From NCBI GenBank assembly GCA_002342665.1, contig DDQK01000021.1:8872-58084 (forward strand): a DNA stretch of 49,213 nt, in the 5' to 3' direction. Made by a program: the position numbers and the translations under genes. The notes beneath the pieces are model-generated. The model did not search any database. It was not told the origin of the DNA and saw only the letters and a program-made list of their open reading frames with translations. The DNA comes from Prevotella sp. UBA2444. Lineage in GTDB: Bacteria; Bacteroidota; Bacteroidia; Bacteroidales; Bacteroidaceae. This document shows positions 20,832 to 30,278 of the stretch, piece after piece; position 1 is the first letter of the stretch; each line of letters opens with the position of its first letter.

Positions 20832-22973
20832 ATGGCAAAGAAAGAGACAACGGCTAAGAAGCCTGCAGCCAAGAAGGCTGCTGCCCCCAAGAAGACTACT
20901 GCAAAGAAGGCCGCCCCCAAGAAAGTGGCAGCCAAGAAAGTAGAAAAGATAGTAGAACAGACGGCTCCCCAGCATATCGGACTGGTGCAACACGACTCGT
21001 GGCTGGAACCCTTCGAGGGAGCCATCCGCGGCCGTCATGACCACGCCCTGTGGAAGCTCTCGCAGCTGACGCAGAACGGCAAGCGCACACTCTCGGACTT
21101 TGCCGACGGTCACCTGTATTTCGGTCTCCATAAACTCGCCAAGGGCTGGGTGTTCCGCGAGTGGGCACCGAATGCTACCGATATCTACCTGATCGGTGAC
21201 TTCAACAACTGGACGGAGGACGAGAAGTATCGTTGCAAGCGCATCGAGGGTACGGGCAACTGGGAGCTGAAGCTCTCGGAGAAGGCCATCAAGCACGGCC
21301 AGTTGTACAAGATGAAGGTGAAGTGGAACGGTGGCGAGGGCGAGCGCATCCCAGCCTGGTGCCAGCGCGTGGTGCAGGACGACAATACGAAGATATTCTC
21401 CGCACAGGTGTGGAACCCCGAGCCTTATGTCTGGAAGAAAAAGAGCTTCAAGCCGAAGAAGAACCCGCTGCTCATCTATGAGTGCCATGTGGGTATGGCC
21501 CAGGATGCTGAGAAGGTGGGCACCTACACCGAGTTCAAGGACAACATTCTGCCGCGCATCGCCAAGGACGGCTACAATGCCATCCAGGTGATGGCCATCC
21601 AGGAGCATCCCTACTACGGCTCGTTCGGCTATCACGTGTCGAGCTTCTTCGCACCCAGCAGCCGCTTCGGTACACCTGAGGAGCTGAAGGCGATGATCGA
21701 CGAGGCCCACCGTCTGGGTATCGCCGTGATTATGGATATCGTACACTCCCACGCCGTGAAGAACGAGGTGGAGGGTCTGGGCAACCTGGCTGGCGATCCC
21801 AATCAGTTCTTCTATCCTGGCGACCGTCACGAGCATCCCGCCTGGGACTCGCTCTGCTTCGACTACGGCAAGGACGACGTGATCCACTTCCTGCTCTCCA
21901 ACTGCAAATACTGGCAGCAGGAGTTCCACTTCGACGGTTTCCGCTTCGACGGTGTCACCTCCATGCTTTACTACAGCCACGGTCTCGGCGAGGCCTTCGG
22001 CGGCTACGGTGACTATTTCAACGGCCATGAGGACGACAATGCCATCTGCTACCTGACGCTGGCCAACTGCCTGATCCACGAGGTGAATCCCGACGCGATC
22101 ACCATCGCCGAGGAGGTCTCGGGTATGCCGGGACTCGCTGCCAAGTTCGAGGATGGCGGCTACGGCTTCGACTACCGCATGGCTATGAACATCCCCGACT
22201 ACTGGATCAAGACTATTAAAGAGGTACGCGATGAGGACATCAACGTGACCGACATCTTCTGGGAGGTGCGCAACCGCCGTCCAGACGAGAAGACCATCTC
22301 CTACTGCGAGAGCCACGACCAGGCACTGGTGGGCGACAAGACCATCATCTTCCGACTGATCGATGCCGATATGTACTGGCACTTCGCCAAGAAGGACGTG
22401 AACGACATCGCGCAGCGCGGTATTGCCCTGCACAAGATGATTCGTCTGGTGACGGCAGGCTGCATCAATGGCGGCTACCTGAACTTCATGGGCAACGAGT
22501 TCGGTCACCCTGAGTGGATCGACTTCCCCCGCGAGGGCAACGGCTGGAGCTACAAGTATGCACGCCGCCAGTGGAACCTGGTGGACAACAAGGACCTGTG
22601 CTACCACTGGCTGGGCGACTTCGACCAGAAAATGCTTGAGGTAATCAAGAGTCAGAAGAACTTCCAGGACACACCCGTCACCGAAATCTGGCACAACGAA
22701 GGTGACAAGGTGCTCTGCTTCATGAGGGGCGACCTGGTATTCGTGTTCAACTTCTCGCCCACGCAGTCGTACACCGACTACGGCTTCCTGGTGCCCACGG
22801 GCTCCTATGACGTGGTGCTGAACACCGACTCGAAAGATTTTGGCGGCAATAGCTTTGCCGATGACACCATGACCCATGTGACGAACTACGACCCGCTCTA
22901 CGTGAACGACAAGAAGGAGTGGCTGAAACTCTACATTCCGGCACGTTCGGCCGTGGTTCTGAAGAAGAACTGA
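20832..22973 (+). CDS. glgB: 1,4-alpha-glucan branching enzyme with histone-H1-like N-terminal tail
   Basis: In the 713-residue protein, residues 2-38 form a Lys/Ala/Pro/Thr tail with AAKKAAPKK-type repeats, like the C-terminal tails of histone H1. A carbohydrate-binding beta-domain follows (about 100-200, WVFREWAPNATDIYLIGDFN), then a GH13 barrel with nucleophile D373 in GFRFDGVTSM, acid E427 in IAEEVSG and D496 in CESHDQALVGDK. A C-terminal beta-domain ends the protein. The layout and motifs match the eukaryote-like GH13 subfamily of branching enzymes. It makes alpha-1,6 branches in glycogen. The tail is not part of the usual enzyme and could bind nucleic acid, polyphosphate or anionic surfaces. 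A DUF6057-like membrane-protein gene follows after one base. Confidence 0.93.
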   Translation: MAKKETTAKKPAAKKAAAPKKTTAKKAAPKKVAAKKVEKIVEQTAPQHIGLVQHDSWLEPFEGAIRGRHDHALWKLSQLTQNGKRTLSDFADGHLYFGLHKLAKGWVFREWAPNATDIYLIGDFNNWTEDEKYRCKRIEGTGNWELKLSEKAIKHGQLYKMKVKWNGGEGERIPAWCQRVVQDDNTKIFSAQVWNPEPYVWKKKSFKPKKNPLLIYECHVGMAQDAEKVGTYTEFKDNILPRIAKDGYNAIQVMAIQEHPYYGSFGYHVSSFFAPSSRFGTPEELKAMIDEAHRLGIAVIMDIVHSHAVKNEVEGLGNLAGDPNQFFYPGDRHEHPAWDSLCFDYGKDDVIHFLLSNCKYWQQEFHFDGFRFDGVTSMLYYSHGLGEAFGGYGDYFNGHEDDNAICYLTLANCLIHEVNPDAITIAEEVSGMPGLAAKFEDGGYGFDYRMAMNIPDYWIKTIKEVRDEDINVTDIFWEVRNRRPDEKTISYCESHDQALVGDKTIIFRLIDADMYWHFAKKDVNDIAQRGIALHKMIRLVTAGCINGGYLNFMGNEFGHPEWIDFPREGNGWSYKYARRQWNLVDNKDLCYHWLGDFDQKMLEVIKSQKNFQDTPVTEIWHNEGDKVLCFMRGDLVFVFNFSPTQSYTDYGFLVPTGSYDVVLNTDSKDFGGNSFADDTMTHVTNYDPLYVNDKKEWLKLYIPARSAVVLKKN

Positions 22974-22974
22974 T

Positions 22975-24144
22975 ATGAACTATAATCATCCAGTGAAGAA
23001 CAGTAGCACCATCGGCATCCGTCTGATGTGTGCTATTGTCTTTCTTGTGTTTACCACCCTCTGGATTACTCGCTTTCAGGCAGATGTTCTGGCAGCTGCC
23101 CAGCACGTATACAGTGGTGGTGTGACCAGCTATAATCGTGTGCTGGCACCAATTATCCTGATTGCCGGACTGCAATTGCTCCAGCTGGCAGTCTATGGCG
23201 TGGTGCGTCTGCGTAAGCGGAGCCATGCTCTGACCTATTTCCCCTCGATGCTGATATTGGGATTGCTCACAGATGTGAGTGCCGACTTCGACACAGGCTT
23301 CTCGCCAGGCGCCTGGTGGTGGGCATTCCCGTTGGCCATCCTCCTATGGATAGCAGTGGTATGGCTTGCCAATTCCTTGCAGGACGTGGAACCTGCCCAA
23401 GAGCCTTGTGGTATCTTTTCCATGGCGATGCTCAGCAATATGGTGCTGATGCTGTTGATGATTCTCGGCGTGGTGCTGCTGAGCAATACCAATGCAGTGT
23501 TCCACTACCGTCTGAGGGCTGAGGCTTGTCTGTTGGAGAAAGATTATCATGGAGCCTTGGAGGCTGGTAAGAAATCCTTGGAAAGCGATGCCAACCTGCA
23601 GATGGTGCGTATGTATGCGCTCTCATGTGAGAATCAGCTTGGCGAACGACTGTTTACCTATCCGGTAGTAGCAGGAAGCAGTGCGATGCTGCCTACTGCC
23701 GGGGAGTCGCGTACCACGCTGTATCCCTTGGATAGTATCTATCGTTACTTCGGTGCCCGTCCTGCTGCAGCAATGCCTCCAGTGAACTATCTGAAGGCTG
23801 TTGCCCGTAGGGATTCCGCTGTCAGTCGCAAGATAGGTGATTACATGCTCTGCGGGATGCTCATCGACAAGCATCTCGACCTCTTCGTCAAGACGCTGCC
23901 TATGTATTATCCGGTGGCAGATGATCAGGAGATGGATCGTTTGCCGCGTCACTATCGTGAGGCACTGGTCTTGTACACTCATCTGCGCAAGAATCCGGTA
24001 GTTGTTTACCACAATGCCGTGATGGACGAGGATTTCGACAACCTTCAGGATCTCGAAAGCAAATATCCAGACTTGATGGAACGAAAGGGAAAGGTGGATG
24101 AGCAGTACCATGGCACCTATTGGTACTACTTTGAATATCAATAA
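22975..24144 (+). CDS. Membrane protein with TPR-like soluble region (DUF6057-like)
   Basis: The 389-residue protein has about four to five hydrophobic segments in its first 175 residues (near 15-35, 55-80, 88-105, 110-130, 145-170). A soluble part resembling tetratricopeptide helices follows (FHYRLRAEACLLEKDYHGALEAGKKSLES) and a conserved-looking terminal block with LPRHYREALVLYTHL. I associate this arrangement with the Bacteroidales DUF6057 family, without a database check. The function is unknown. It starts one base after the glgB stop, so it is probably in the same transcript. A strong terminator follows directly. Confidence 0.75.
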   Translation: MNYNHPVKNSSTIGIRLMCAIVFLVFTTLWITRFQADVLAAAQHVYSGGVTSYNRVLAPIILIAGLQLLQLAVYGVVRLRKRSHALTYFPSMLILGLLTDVSADFDTGFSPGAWWWAFPLAILLWIAVVWLANSLQDVEPAQEPCGIFSMAMLSNMVLMLLMILGVVLLSNTNAVFHYRLRAEACLLEKDYHGALEAGKKSLESDANLQMVRMYALSCENQLGERLFTYPVVAGSSAMLPTAGESRTTLYPLDSIYRYFGARPAAAMPPVNYLKAVARRDSAVSRKIGDYMLCGMLIDKHLDLFVKTLPMYYPVADDQEMDRLPRHYREALVLYTHLRKNPVVVYHNAVMDEDFDNLQDLESKYPDLMERKGKVDEQYHGTYWYYFEYQ

Positions 24145-24172
24145 GAAAGCCTCCCATCGGGAGGCCTTCTTT
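24145..24172. terminator. Bidirectional intrinsic terminator
   Basis: GAAAGCCTCCC-ATC-GGGAGGCCTTC has A- and T-rich flanks. It lies between two convergent genes ending at 24144 and 24174. Confidence 0.9.
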
Positions 24173-24173
24173 G

Positions 24174-25835
24174 TTATTGGTAGAGATATCGTTTGATCGA
24201 TTTCTTCGGAGTCTTTTCAAACTCCTCCTCATGGATCTCAATTTCTGAAATCTTCTCGTAGGCTGGCAGCATCTGGTTCAGTCCGTTGCGGTTCTGCTCC
24301 ATCACGTTGCGGATGTCATCCGCAGAGAAATTCATATTCTTGGCTTCGTCGAGATCGGGATGTACAAGTGCCACGAGCTTGTTGTCGCGTTGTACGACGA
24401 TACTCTCGACGACGAGTGTCATCGAATTGAGTTTGTCCTCTATTTCCTCTGGATAAATATTCTGTCCGTTGGGACCTAACAGCATGTTCTTCGAGCGTCC
24501 GTTGATATAGACGTTGCCGTCAGCATCCATCGTGCCAAGGTCGCCAGTGTGATACCAGCCATTGTGGTCGATGGTCTCTGCTGTTGCCTCAGGATTCTTG
24601 TAGTAGCCTAGCATCACATTGGGACCCTTGGCGAGGATTTCTCCAGGAATGTTCTGTGGGTCGGGAGAATCAATCTTCACCTCCATGTGGTAGGCTGCTT
24701 GTCCGCAGGAACCCTGTGCGAAGGTGTGCCAGTCGCGATAGCAGATGATGGGTGCGCACTCGGTGGCACCGTAGCCCACAGTATAGGGGAATTCGATGCG
24801 CTTGAGGAACTGCTCCACCTCCTGATTGAGTGCTGCGCCTCCGATGATGACCTCGTACATGCGTCCTCCGAAGGCCTTGAGCACCTCCTGGCAAATCATC
24901 TCGCGTACCTTCTTGGAGATGACAGGCATCTGGAGCAGCAGTCGCATACGGTTGTTCTGTATCTTTGGGAATACCTTCTTGCGGACAATCTTTTCGATAA
25001 TGAGGGGCACGGCAATCACAATGACGGGCTTGATTTCTGACAATGCCTGTGCAATGATGGCAGGCGAGGGGACACGGTTCAGGTAGTACACGTGACACCC
25101 ATGGAGGAACTCAAAGATAAATTCGAATGCCATGCCGTACATGTGAGCCATGGGCAGCATCGAGATCACCTTGTCGCCGGCGTGAATCTGTTCGCCGAGC
25201 ACGTGGCAAGCGAAGTCATAGTTAGACCACAGGGCGCGATAGGGAAGCATCACACCTTTGGAGAAGCCCGTTGTGCCGCTGGTGTAGTTGATCACTGCTA
25301 ATTCGTCAGGGCTCTGTTCCATATAATAGCTGACGTGCTCCTTGCGGAAATACTTGGGGAATTTCTTGCCATAGAGTTCGTTGAGGTGCTCTCGGGCGTA
25401 CGTCAGCTTGTCCGTGCGAGATATCATCAGCGAGTAGTCGGGATTGTTGATGATACCTTCCAGGTTCGGCATTTGCTGTGGGTCGATGATGGTTGCTACA
25501 TGGTCGCCCACAAAGAGCAGTCGGGCTTCGGAATGGTTCACGATGTTGTGTATCTGCTCTGCATTGAACTCGTGCAGGATAGGCACGGCAATGGCCCCGT
25601 AGGTGAGTGTGGCGATAAAAGCCACGGCCCACTGACTGGAGTTGCGCCCGCAGAGGGCAATCTTATCACCTTTCTGGATACCGCTGTTTTCAAACAAGAT
25701 GTGAATCTTTTCAATCTTGCGCGCCACATCGTGGAACTGTAACGTCTGTCCCTTGAAGTCGGTCAGTGCGTCCAGGTCCCAGTTATCGATGATGCTTTTC
25801 TGGATTAATGCGTTAAAACTAGGTATTTTTTCCAT
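24174..25835 (-). CDS. AMP-binding long-chain acyl-CoA ligase, second of a tandem pair
   Basis: The 553-residue protein has the adenylate-forming signature YTSGTTGFSKGVMLPY (P-loop), the GYGATECAP motif, the GWYHTGDLG motif and the C-terminal catalytic Lys region EFEKTPKKSIKRYLY. It activates a fatty acid (or other carboxylate) as acyl-AMP and transfers it to CoA. It is only five bases downstream of a close paralogue with the same length and motif order, so the pair arose by duplication and is co-transcribed. The substrate difference between the two cannot be read from sequence. Confidence 0.9.
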   Translation of the reverse strand: MEKIPSFNALIQKSIIDNWDLDALTDFKGQTLQFHDVARKIEKIHILFENSGIQKGDKIALCGRNSSQWAVAFIATLTYGAIAVPILHEFNAEQIHNIVNHSEARLLFVGDHVATIIDPQQMPNLEGIINNPDYSLMISRTDKLTYAREHLNELYGKKFPKYFRKEHVSYYMEQSPDELAVINYTSGTTGFSKGVMLPYRALWSNYDFACHVLGEQIHAGDKVISMLPMAHMYGMAFEFIFEFLHGCHVYYLNRVPSPAIIAQALSEIKPVIVIAVPLIIEKIVRKKVFPKIQNNRMRLLLQMPVISKKVREMICQEVLKAFGGRMYEVIIGGAALNQEVEQFLKRIEFPYTVGYGATECAPIICYRDWHTFAQGSCGQAAYHMEVKIDSPDPQNIPGEILAKGPNVMLGYYKNPEATAETIDHNGWYHTGDLGTMDADGNVYINGRSKNMLLGPNGQNIYPEEIEDKLNSMTLVVESIVVQRDNKLVALVHPDLDEAKNMNFSADDIRNVMEQNRNGLNQMLPAYEKISEIEIHEEEFEKTPKKSIKRYLYQ

Positions 25836-25840
25836 ACTCT

Positions 25841-27499
25841 TTAGTAGTTCTTATATAAGTAGCGTTTGATGCTTTTCTTTGGGGTCTTGGCAAACTCTTC
25901 CTCGTGGAGCTCGATGGCGGCAAGACGGCTATAGGGTGGCAGCTGTTCATTGAGCTCCTTGCGGTTCTGTTCCATGATGCCTTCCATTTCTTCCTGACTG
26001 AAGTTCATCATCTCGTCCTTGTCCGGGTGTACGAGAGCGATGAGTTTGTCGCCGCGCTGTATGACAATGCTTTCCGAGACCATTGTCATCGAGTTGAGCT
26101 TGTCTTCAATCTCTTCGGGATAGACGTTCTGTCCGTTGGCACCAAGCAGCATATTCTTGATGCGTCCACGGATAAAAAGGTGATTACTTGCAGAGAGGGT
26201 GCCCAGATCGCCAGTGTGATACCAGCCGTCTTCGTCGATAGCCTCGTGGGTAGCCTCCTCGTTCTTGTAGTAGCCTAACATCACGTTGCAGCCTCGGGTG
26301 ACAATCTCGCCTGGGATGTTCTCCGGGTCCTGTGAAAGAATCTTTACCTCCATCCTGTCAACAGGCTTGCCACAGCAACCTCTGACGAACTCTTTCCAGT
26401 CACAGTAGGTGATAAGCGGTGCACACTCGGTGGTGCCGTAACCTACGGTAAGGGGGAATCCGATGGAGAGCAGGAACTCTTCCACTTCCTTCGATAGGGC
26501 AGCTCCACCTACGATAATCTGGTAGAGACGGCCACCGAAAGCGTTGTATACTTCTTTACAGATGCGTTCCTTCACTTTCTTGTTGACGACAGGCATGGCC
26601 AACAGCAGCCGGATCCGGTTGTCCTGTATCTTTGGGAACACCTTCTTGCGGATAATTTTCTCGATAATCAACGGCACGGTCACCACCAGTGTGGGCTGCA
26701 CATCGGTGAAGGCTTTGGCGATGATGGCTGGACTCGGCAGACGCGTCAGGAAGAACAAGTGGCAGCCATGGCAGAATCCAAAGAGAAACTCCACGGCCAT
26801 ACCGTACATGTGGGCCATCGGCAGAATGCTCAATAAATTGTCCCCAGGGCGTACCTGATTGCCTAAACGATTGATGATGAACTCAATGTTTCCCCAAAGT
26901 GAGCGGTAGGGAAGCATGACTCCCTTCGAGAAACCTGTGGTGCCGCTGGTGTAGTTGATGAGCGCCAGTTCATCCGCCTCGTCTTGATGGTAGCTGACAT
27001 GCTCGCGTCGGAAAGCCATCGGATACTTGCTGCCGAACATTAGATTAAGATGTTCGCGCGCATAGGTCAGAGCTTCTGCACGACTGATGAGCAGTGAGAA
27101 GTCCGGGATGTTGATGATTCCTTCCAGAGCGGGCATCTCATCAGGATTGATGGTTTTCACGGCGTAGTCACCGATAAACAATAGTTTGGCACCTGAGTGA
27201 TTGACTATGTTCTGCACCTGCTCACCGTTGAACTCGTGCAGGATGGGCACTGCCACCGCACCGTAAGTCAACGTAGCCAGGAAGGCAACGGCCCAGTGGG
27301 CGGAGTTGCGCCCACAGATGGCTATCTTGTCGCCCTTCTTGACATTGCTGTTTTCGAAGAGGATATGCAGTTTCTCAATCTTGCGGGCCACGTCGTGGAA
27401 TTGCAGCGTCGCTCCCTGATAGTCGGTAAGTGCGTCCTGATCCCAGTTGTCGATGATTGCCTTTTGGATATATGCGTTGAAGCTACTGAAAGTTTTCAT
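25841..27499 (-). CDS. AMP-binding long-chain acyl-CoA ligase, first of a tandem pair
   Basis: The 552-residue protein starts at ATG 27499 (MKTFSSFNAYIQKA), matching the start of its paralogue (MEKIPSFNALIQKS). The longer frame to 27559 crosses the promoter. It has the YTSGTTGFSKGVMLPY P-loop, GYGTTECAP, GWYHTGDLG and the terminal EFAKTPKKSIKRYLYK. The predicted reaction is ATP-dependent acyl-CoA formation. The promoter 27528-27560 is flanked by two TTGNNCAA palindromes that may be operators. Confidence 0.9.
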   Translation of the reverse strand: MKTFSSFNAYIQKAIIDNWDQDALTDYQGATLQFHDVARKIEKLHILFENSNVKKGDKIAICGRNSAHWAVAFLATLTYGAVAVPILHEFNGEQVQNIVNHSGAKLLFIGDYAVKTINPDEMPALEGIINIPDFSLLISRAEALTYAREHLNLMFGSKYPMAFRREHVSYHQDEADELALINYTSGTTGFSKGVMLPYRSLWGNIEFIINRLGNQVRPGDNLLSILPMAHMYGMAVEFLFGFCHGCHLFFLTRLPSPAIIAKAFTDVQPTLVVTVPLIIEKIIRKKVFPKIQDNRIRLLLAMPVVNKKVKERICKEVYNAFGGRLYQIIVGGAALSKEVEEFLLSIGFPLTVGYGTTECAPLITYCDWKEFVRGCCGKPVDRMEVKILSQDPENIPGEIVTRGCNVMLGYYKNEEATHEAIDEDGWYHTGDLGTLSASNHLFIRGRIKNMLLGANGQNVYPEEIEDKLNSMTMVSESIVIQRGDKLIALVHPDKDEMMNFSQEEMEGIMEQNRKELNEQLPPYSRLAAIELHEEEFAKTPKKSIKRYLYKNY

Positions 27500-27504
27500 C
27501 AAAA

Positions 27505-27572
27505 TTGCACAATTTTCAAATTTTTGTGCAAAGGTAACGCCTTTTCTGCACATTTCCAAAAAAATTGTGCAA
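27505..27572 (-). promoter_or_regulatory. Possible operator pair flanking the ligase promoter
   Basis: TTGCACAA (27505-27512) and TTGTGCAA (27565-27572), each in an A/T-rich palindromic context (AAAATTGTGCAAT), lie on either side of the promoter in inverted orientation. A third TTGTGCAA at 27524-27531 overlaps the -7 box and may be coincidental. Confidence 0.4.
27528..27560 (-). promoter_or_regulatory. Promoter of the acyl-CoA ligase operon
   Basis: On the minus strand, TTTG (27560-27557), a 20-base spacer and TACCTTTGC (27536-27528) are present. Confidence 0.85.
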
Positions 27573-27627
27573 TATTTTTGGGAGAAATGGAAGAAAATAT
27601 TAATTATCCGACATTTCGGACAGAAAA

Positions 27628-28872
27628 TTACTCATATCGCATAGATTTAGCGGGATGGATGTGTGAAATCAAGTAACTGGGGGCGATGAGTACGAAGACG
27701 CAAATGAGCAGTGTCGCAATGTTGAGAAGCACGAAGAGGGGCAGGTTCAGTTCCATTGGTGCCTCACTCACATAGTAGGTCTGCGGATCGAGTTTTACCA
27801 GTCCCGTGTACTTCTGTAGCAGTACGATGCCCAGTCCAATGATGTTGCCTAACAGCAGACCGCGACCGATGATGAATACCGAGAACCAAAGGAATGTGTG
27901 ACGGATAGTTTTGTTGCGGGCTCCGATAGCCTTAAGCACACCTATCATCTGTGTGCGTTCGAGGATGATGATGAGCAGTCCGCTGATCATCGTGAAGCCG
28001 GCTACGGCTACCATCAGAGCCAGAATGATCCAAACGTTGATGTCGAGCAGCTCCAACCAGTTGAATACCTGCGGATAAGCCTCGTAGATGGTCTGCGAGG
28101 AGTAGGTGTTGTTGTACTCGTCCGTTTGACGGTTGATTTTGTCGATGAAAGCATCGGCTGTCACTTCGAGTTTGTCGAAGTCCTTCACTAAAACCTCTGC
28201 TCCTGTACAGAGTCCCGGTTCCCAGTTGTTCAGGCGCGTCACTGTGTGGAGATCGGTGAAGCACAGATTCTCGTCGAAGCGCGTCATGTTGGTCTGGTAG
28301 ATAGCGCTGACGGTAAAGCGTCGTGCGCGTACATTATCATCTATGAAATAGGCATAGACACGGTCGCCTGCTTTCAACTGCAACTTGTCTGCAATCATTT
28401 TCGACAGGAGCAGTTTGTTGGTGCTTGCGGTATCGGAGAACTGTGGCATCTGCCCCTCCACGAGGTTATCGCTGAGGAATCGAAGATCGTATTCGGGCCC
28501 CACGCCCTTGAACAAGACACCAAGGAAATCATTGTCGGTCTTAAGTATGCCTTGTGTCAGTGCATATCGTTCCACATGCTCCACACCTTCTATCTGCTTC
28601 ATCACGCCCATTACGCTGTCGTTGATCGTCACAGGGTTGAGTGATGCCACGCTGAAGTTCATCAGGTTCTGTACCTGTATGTGGCTACCGAACCCAACCA
28701 CCTTGTCGCGGATGGTATGCTTGAATCCCAAGACAACGCTCACGGTGACAATCATGACAGCGAGTCCTATCGCTACACCGAGTGTGGCAATATGTACGGC
28801 AGGACGACTCACCTTGTGCTTGTCGCCTTGGTCGCTGTAAATCCTTCTGGCTATGAAAAACGGAAGATTCAA
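27628..28872 (-). CDS. FtsX-like ABC transporter permease (LolC/LolE type)
   Basis: The 414-residue protein has an N-terminal transmembrane helix (about 25-50, HIATLGVAIGLAVMIVTVSV), a long extracytoplasmic domain (about 50-270) and three C-terminal helices (about 275-300, 325-350, 375-400). This is the MacB/LolC fold; its role would be lipoprotein release or another extracytoplasmic pull-out task together with an ATPase not present here. The start is TTG 28872-28870, which lies in the octamer repeat linking it to the upstream aminotransferase gene. No alternative ATG fits before the conserved N-terminus. Confidence 0.85.
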   Translation of the reverse strand: MNLPFFIARRIYSDQGDKHKVSRPAVHIATLGVAIGLAVMIVTVSVVLGFKHTIRDKVVGFGSHIQVQNLMNFSVASLNPVTINDSVMGVMKQIEGVEHVERYALTQGILKTDNDFLGVLFKGVGPEYDLRFLSDNLVEGQMPQFSDTASTNKLLLSKMIADKLQLKAGDRVYAYFIDDNVRARRFTVSAIYQTNMTRFDENLCFTDLHTVTRLNNWEPGLCTGAEVLVKDFDKLEVTADAFIDKINRQTDEYNNTYSSQTIYEAYPQVFNWLELLDINVWIILALMVAVAGFTMISGLLIIILERTQMIGVLKAIGARNKTIRHTFLWFSVFIIGRGLLLGNIIGLGIVLLQKYTGLVKLDPQTYYVSEAPMELNLPLFVLLNIATLLICVFVLIAPSYLISHIHPAKSMRYE

Positions 28873-28919
28873 TCTCTCAATCTCTCAATTTCTCAATCTC
28901 TCAATCTCTCAATCTCTCA
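28870..28919 (-). repeat. Octamer linker: TGA stop, 44-base repeat, TTG start
   Basis: GAGAGATT units on the minus strand, with one GAGAAATT, join the aminotransferase stop (28917-28919) to the permease TTG (28870-28872). The length equals that of the linker at 8482-8531, but the variant unit sits one unit away. Confidence 0.9.
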
Positions 28920-30119
28920 ATCATCAACCCTCCCCGGATAAGCCTCCAAGGCCTTGCGCAGCACGAAGAGGGCACGTTCCAGATCTTCCTTTTTCAACAC
29001 GTAGGCAATACGTACCTGATTGATGCCTGCACCGGGGGTCGTATAGAAGCCTGCGGCAGGTGCCATCATCACTGTCTCGCCCTCGTAATTGAATTCTGCC
29101 AGACACCAGCGACAGAATTTCTCAGCATCGTCTACAGGCAGTTTGGCTACAGTGTAGAAGGCTCCCATCGGAATGGGGGAGTAGACACCTGGTATGCGGT
29201 TCAAACCATCGATGAGACACTTACGGCGCTCTACATATTCGTCGTAGACGTCGCGCAGATAATCTTCAGGTGTATCCAACGAGGCTTCTGCCACGATTTG
29301 TCCTATCAGGGGAGGGGAGAGGCGTGCCTGGCAGAACTTCATGACGGCCTTTCTCACTTCAGCATTCTTCGTGATAAGTGCTCCGATACGGATACCGCAC
29401 TCTGAGTAGCGCTTCGACACCGAGTCAATGAGAATTACGTTCTGTTCAATGCCCTCCAGGTGACAGGCACTGATATAGGGCGAGCCGGTATAGATGTATT
29501 CGCGATACACCTCATCGGAGAAGAGATACAAGTCGTATTTCTTCACCAGATCGCGTATCTGGTTCATCTCGCGGCGTGTGTACAGATACCCCGTGGGGTT
29601 GTTGGGGTTGCAGATCATAATGGCGCGGGTGCGCTCGTTGATGAGCTCCTCAAACTTCTCCACCTTCGGCAGCGAGAAGCCCTCCTCGATGGTGGTGGCG
29701 ATGGTACGTATCTTCGCTCCTGCAGAAATGGCGAAGGCCATATAGTTGGCGTAGGCGGGCTCGGGTACGATGATTTCGTCGCCTGGGTTCAGACAGGAGA
29801 GAAAGGCGAAGAGCACAGCCTCTGAACCGCCAGAAGTGATGATGATATCGTCGGCAGTCACACGAATGTCGTATTTCGCGTAGTAACTTACCAGTTTCTC
29901 GCGGTAACTTTGATAACCTTGTGAGGGAGAGTATTCCAGGATGTTGCGGTCGATGGTCTTTAGTGCGTCGAGAGCCACCTGAGGCGTGGGCAGGTCTGGC
30001 TGTCCGATGTTCAGGTGATACACGTGGGTACCTCTTTTCTTTGCGGCTGCTGCTAGCGGGGCAAGTTTCCGGATAGGAGACTCTGGCATTTCCAGACCGC
30101 GGACTGATATTTCTGGCAT
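28917..30119 (-). CDS. Class I/II aminotransferase (aspartate-aminotransferase-like)
   Basis: The 400-residue PLP-dependent fold-type I enzyme has LNIGQPDLPTP and the ITSGGSEAV cofactor-phosphate region. NPNNPTGYLYT holds the PLP-ring Asn, FSDEVYREY the Asp/Tyr, the Schiff-base Lys is in DSVSKRYSECGIRIG, and the terminal Arg is in NQVRIAYV. It transfers an amino group between an amino acid and a keto acid; the exact pair is unclear. Its stop TGA lies in the octamer linker to the permease gene. A -7 box is at 30140-30148. Confidence 0.9.
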   Translation of the reverse strand: MPEISVRGLEMPESPIRKLAPLAAAAKKRGTHVYHLNIGQPDLPTPQVALDALKTIDRNILEYSPSQGYQSYREKLVSYYAKYDIRVTADDIIITSGGSEAVLFAFLSCLNPGDEIIVPEPAYANYMAFAISAGAKIRTIATTIEEGFSLPKVEKFEELINERTRAIMICNPNNPTGYLYTRREMNQIRDLVKKYDLYLFSDEVYREYIYTGSPYISACHLEGIEQNVILIDSVSKRYSECGIRIGALITKNAEVRKAVMKFCQARLSPPLIGQIVAEASLDTPEDYLRDVYDEYVERRKCLIDGLNRIPGVYSPIPMGAFYTVAKLPVDDAEKFCRWCLAEFNYEGETVMMAPAAGFYTTPGAGINQVRIAYVLKKEDLERALFVLRKALEAYPGRVDD

Positions 30120-30139
30120 CTTTTCTTATATTTTTGGAT

Positions 30140-30148
30140 GCAAAGGTA
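30140..30148 (-). promoter_or_regulatory. -7 promoter box of the aminotransferase-permease operon
   Basis: TACCTTTGC on the minus strand lies 20 bases before ATG 30119. No TTTG lies at -33. Confidence 0.65.
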
Positions 30149-30243
30149 CAAATTTAGCGACAGAATACACAGAATTTCACCGAAATTTAACATAATTCTG
30201 TGTTAATCTGTGTAATCTATGGCCATTTTCAGATTTTATTATG

Positions 30244-30252
30244 TACTTTTGC
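30244..30252 (+). promoter_or_regulatory. -7 promoter box of the pseudokinase operon
   Basis: TACTTTTGC, no clear -33 box. Between it and the gene is a tiny frame ATG ATT AAG CAG TGA (30268-30282) whose stop overlaps the GTG start. Confidence 0.6.
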
Positions 30253-30278
30253 ACCGCAAACCCATAAATGATTAAGCA

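Noticed and set aside
27524..27531. Third TTGTGCAA as an operator
   Set aside because: It overlaps the -7 box; the same TTTGCACAA extension occurs at the cdd promoter, so it is probably part of the promoter.
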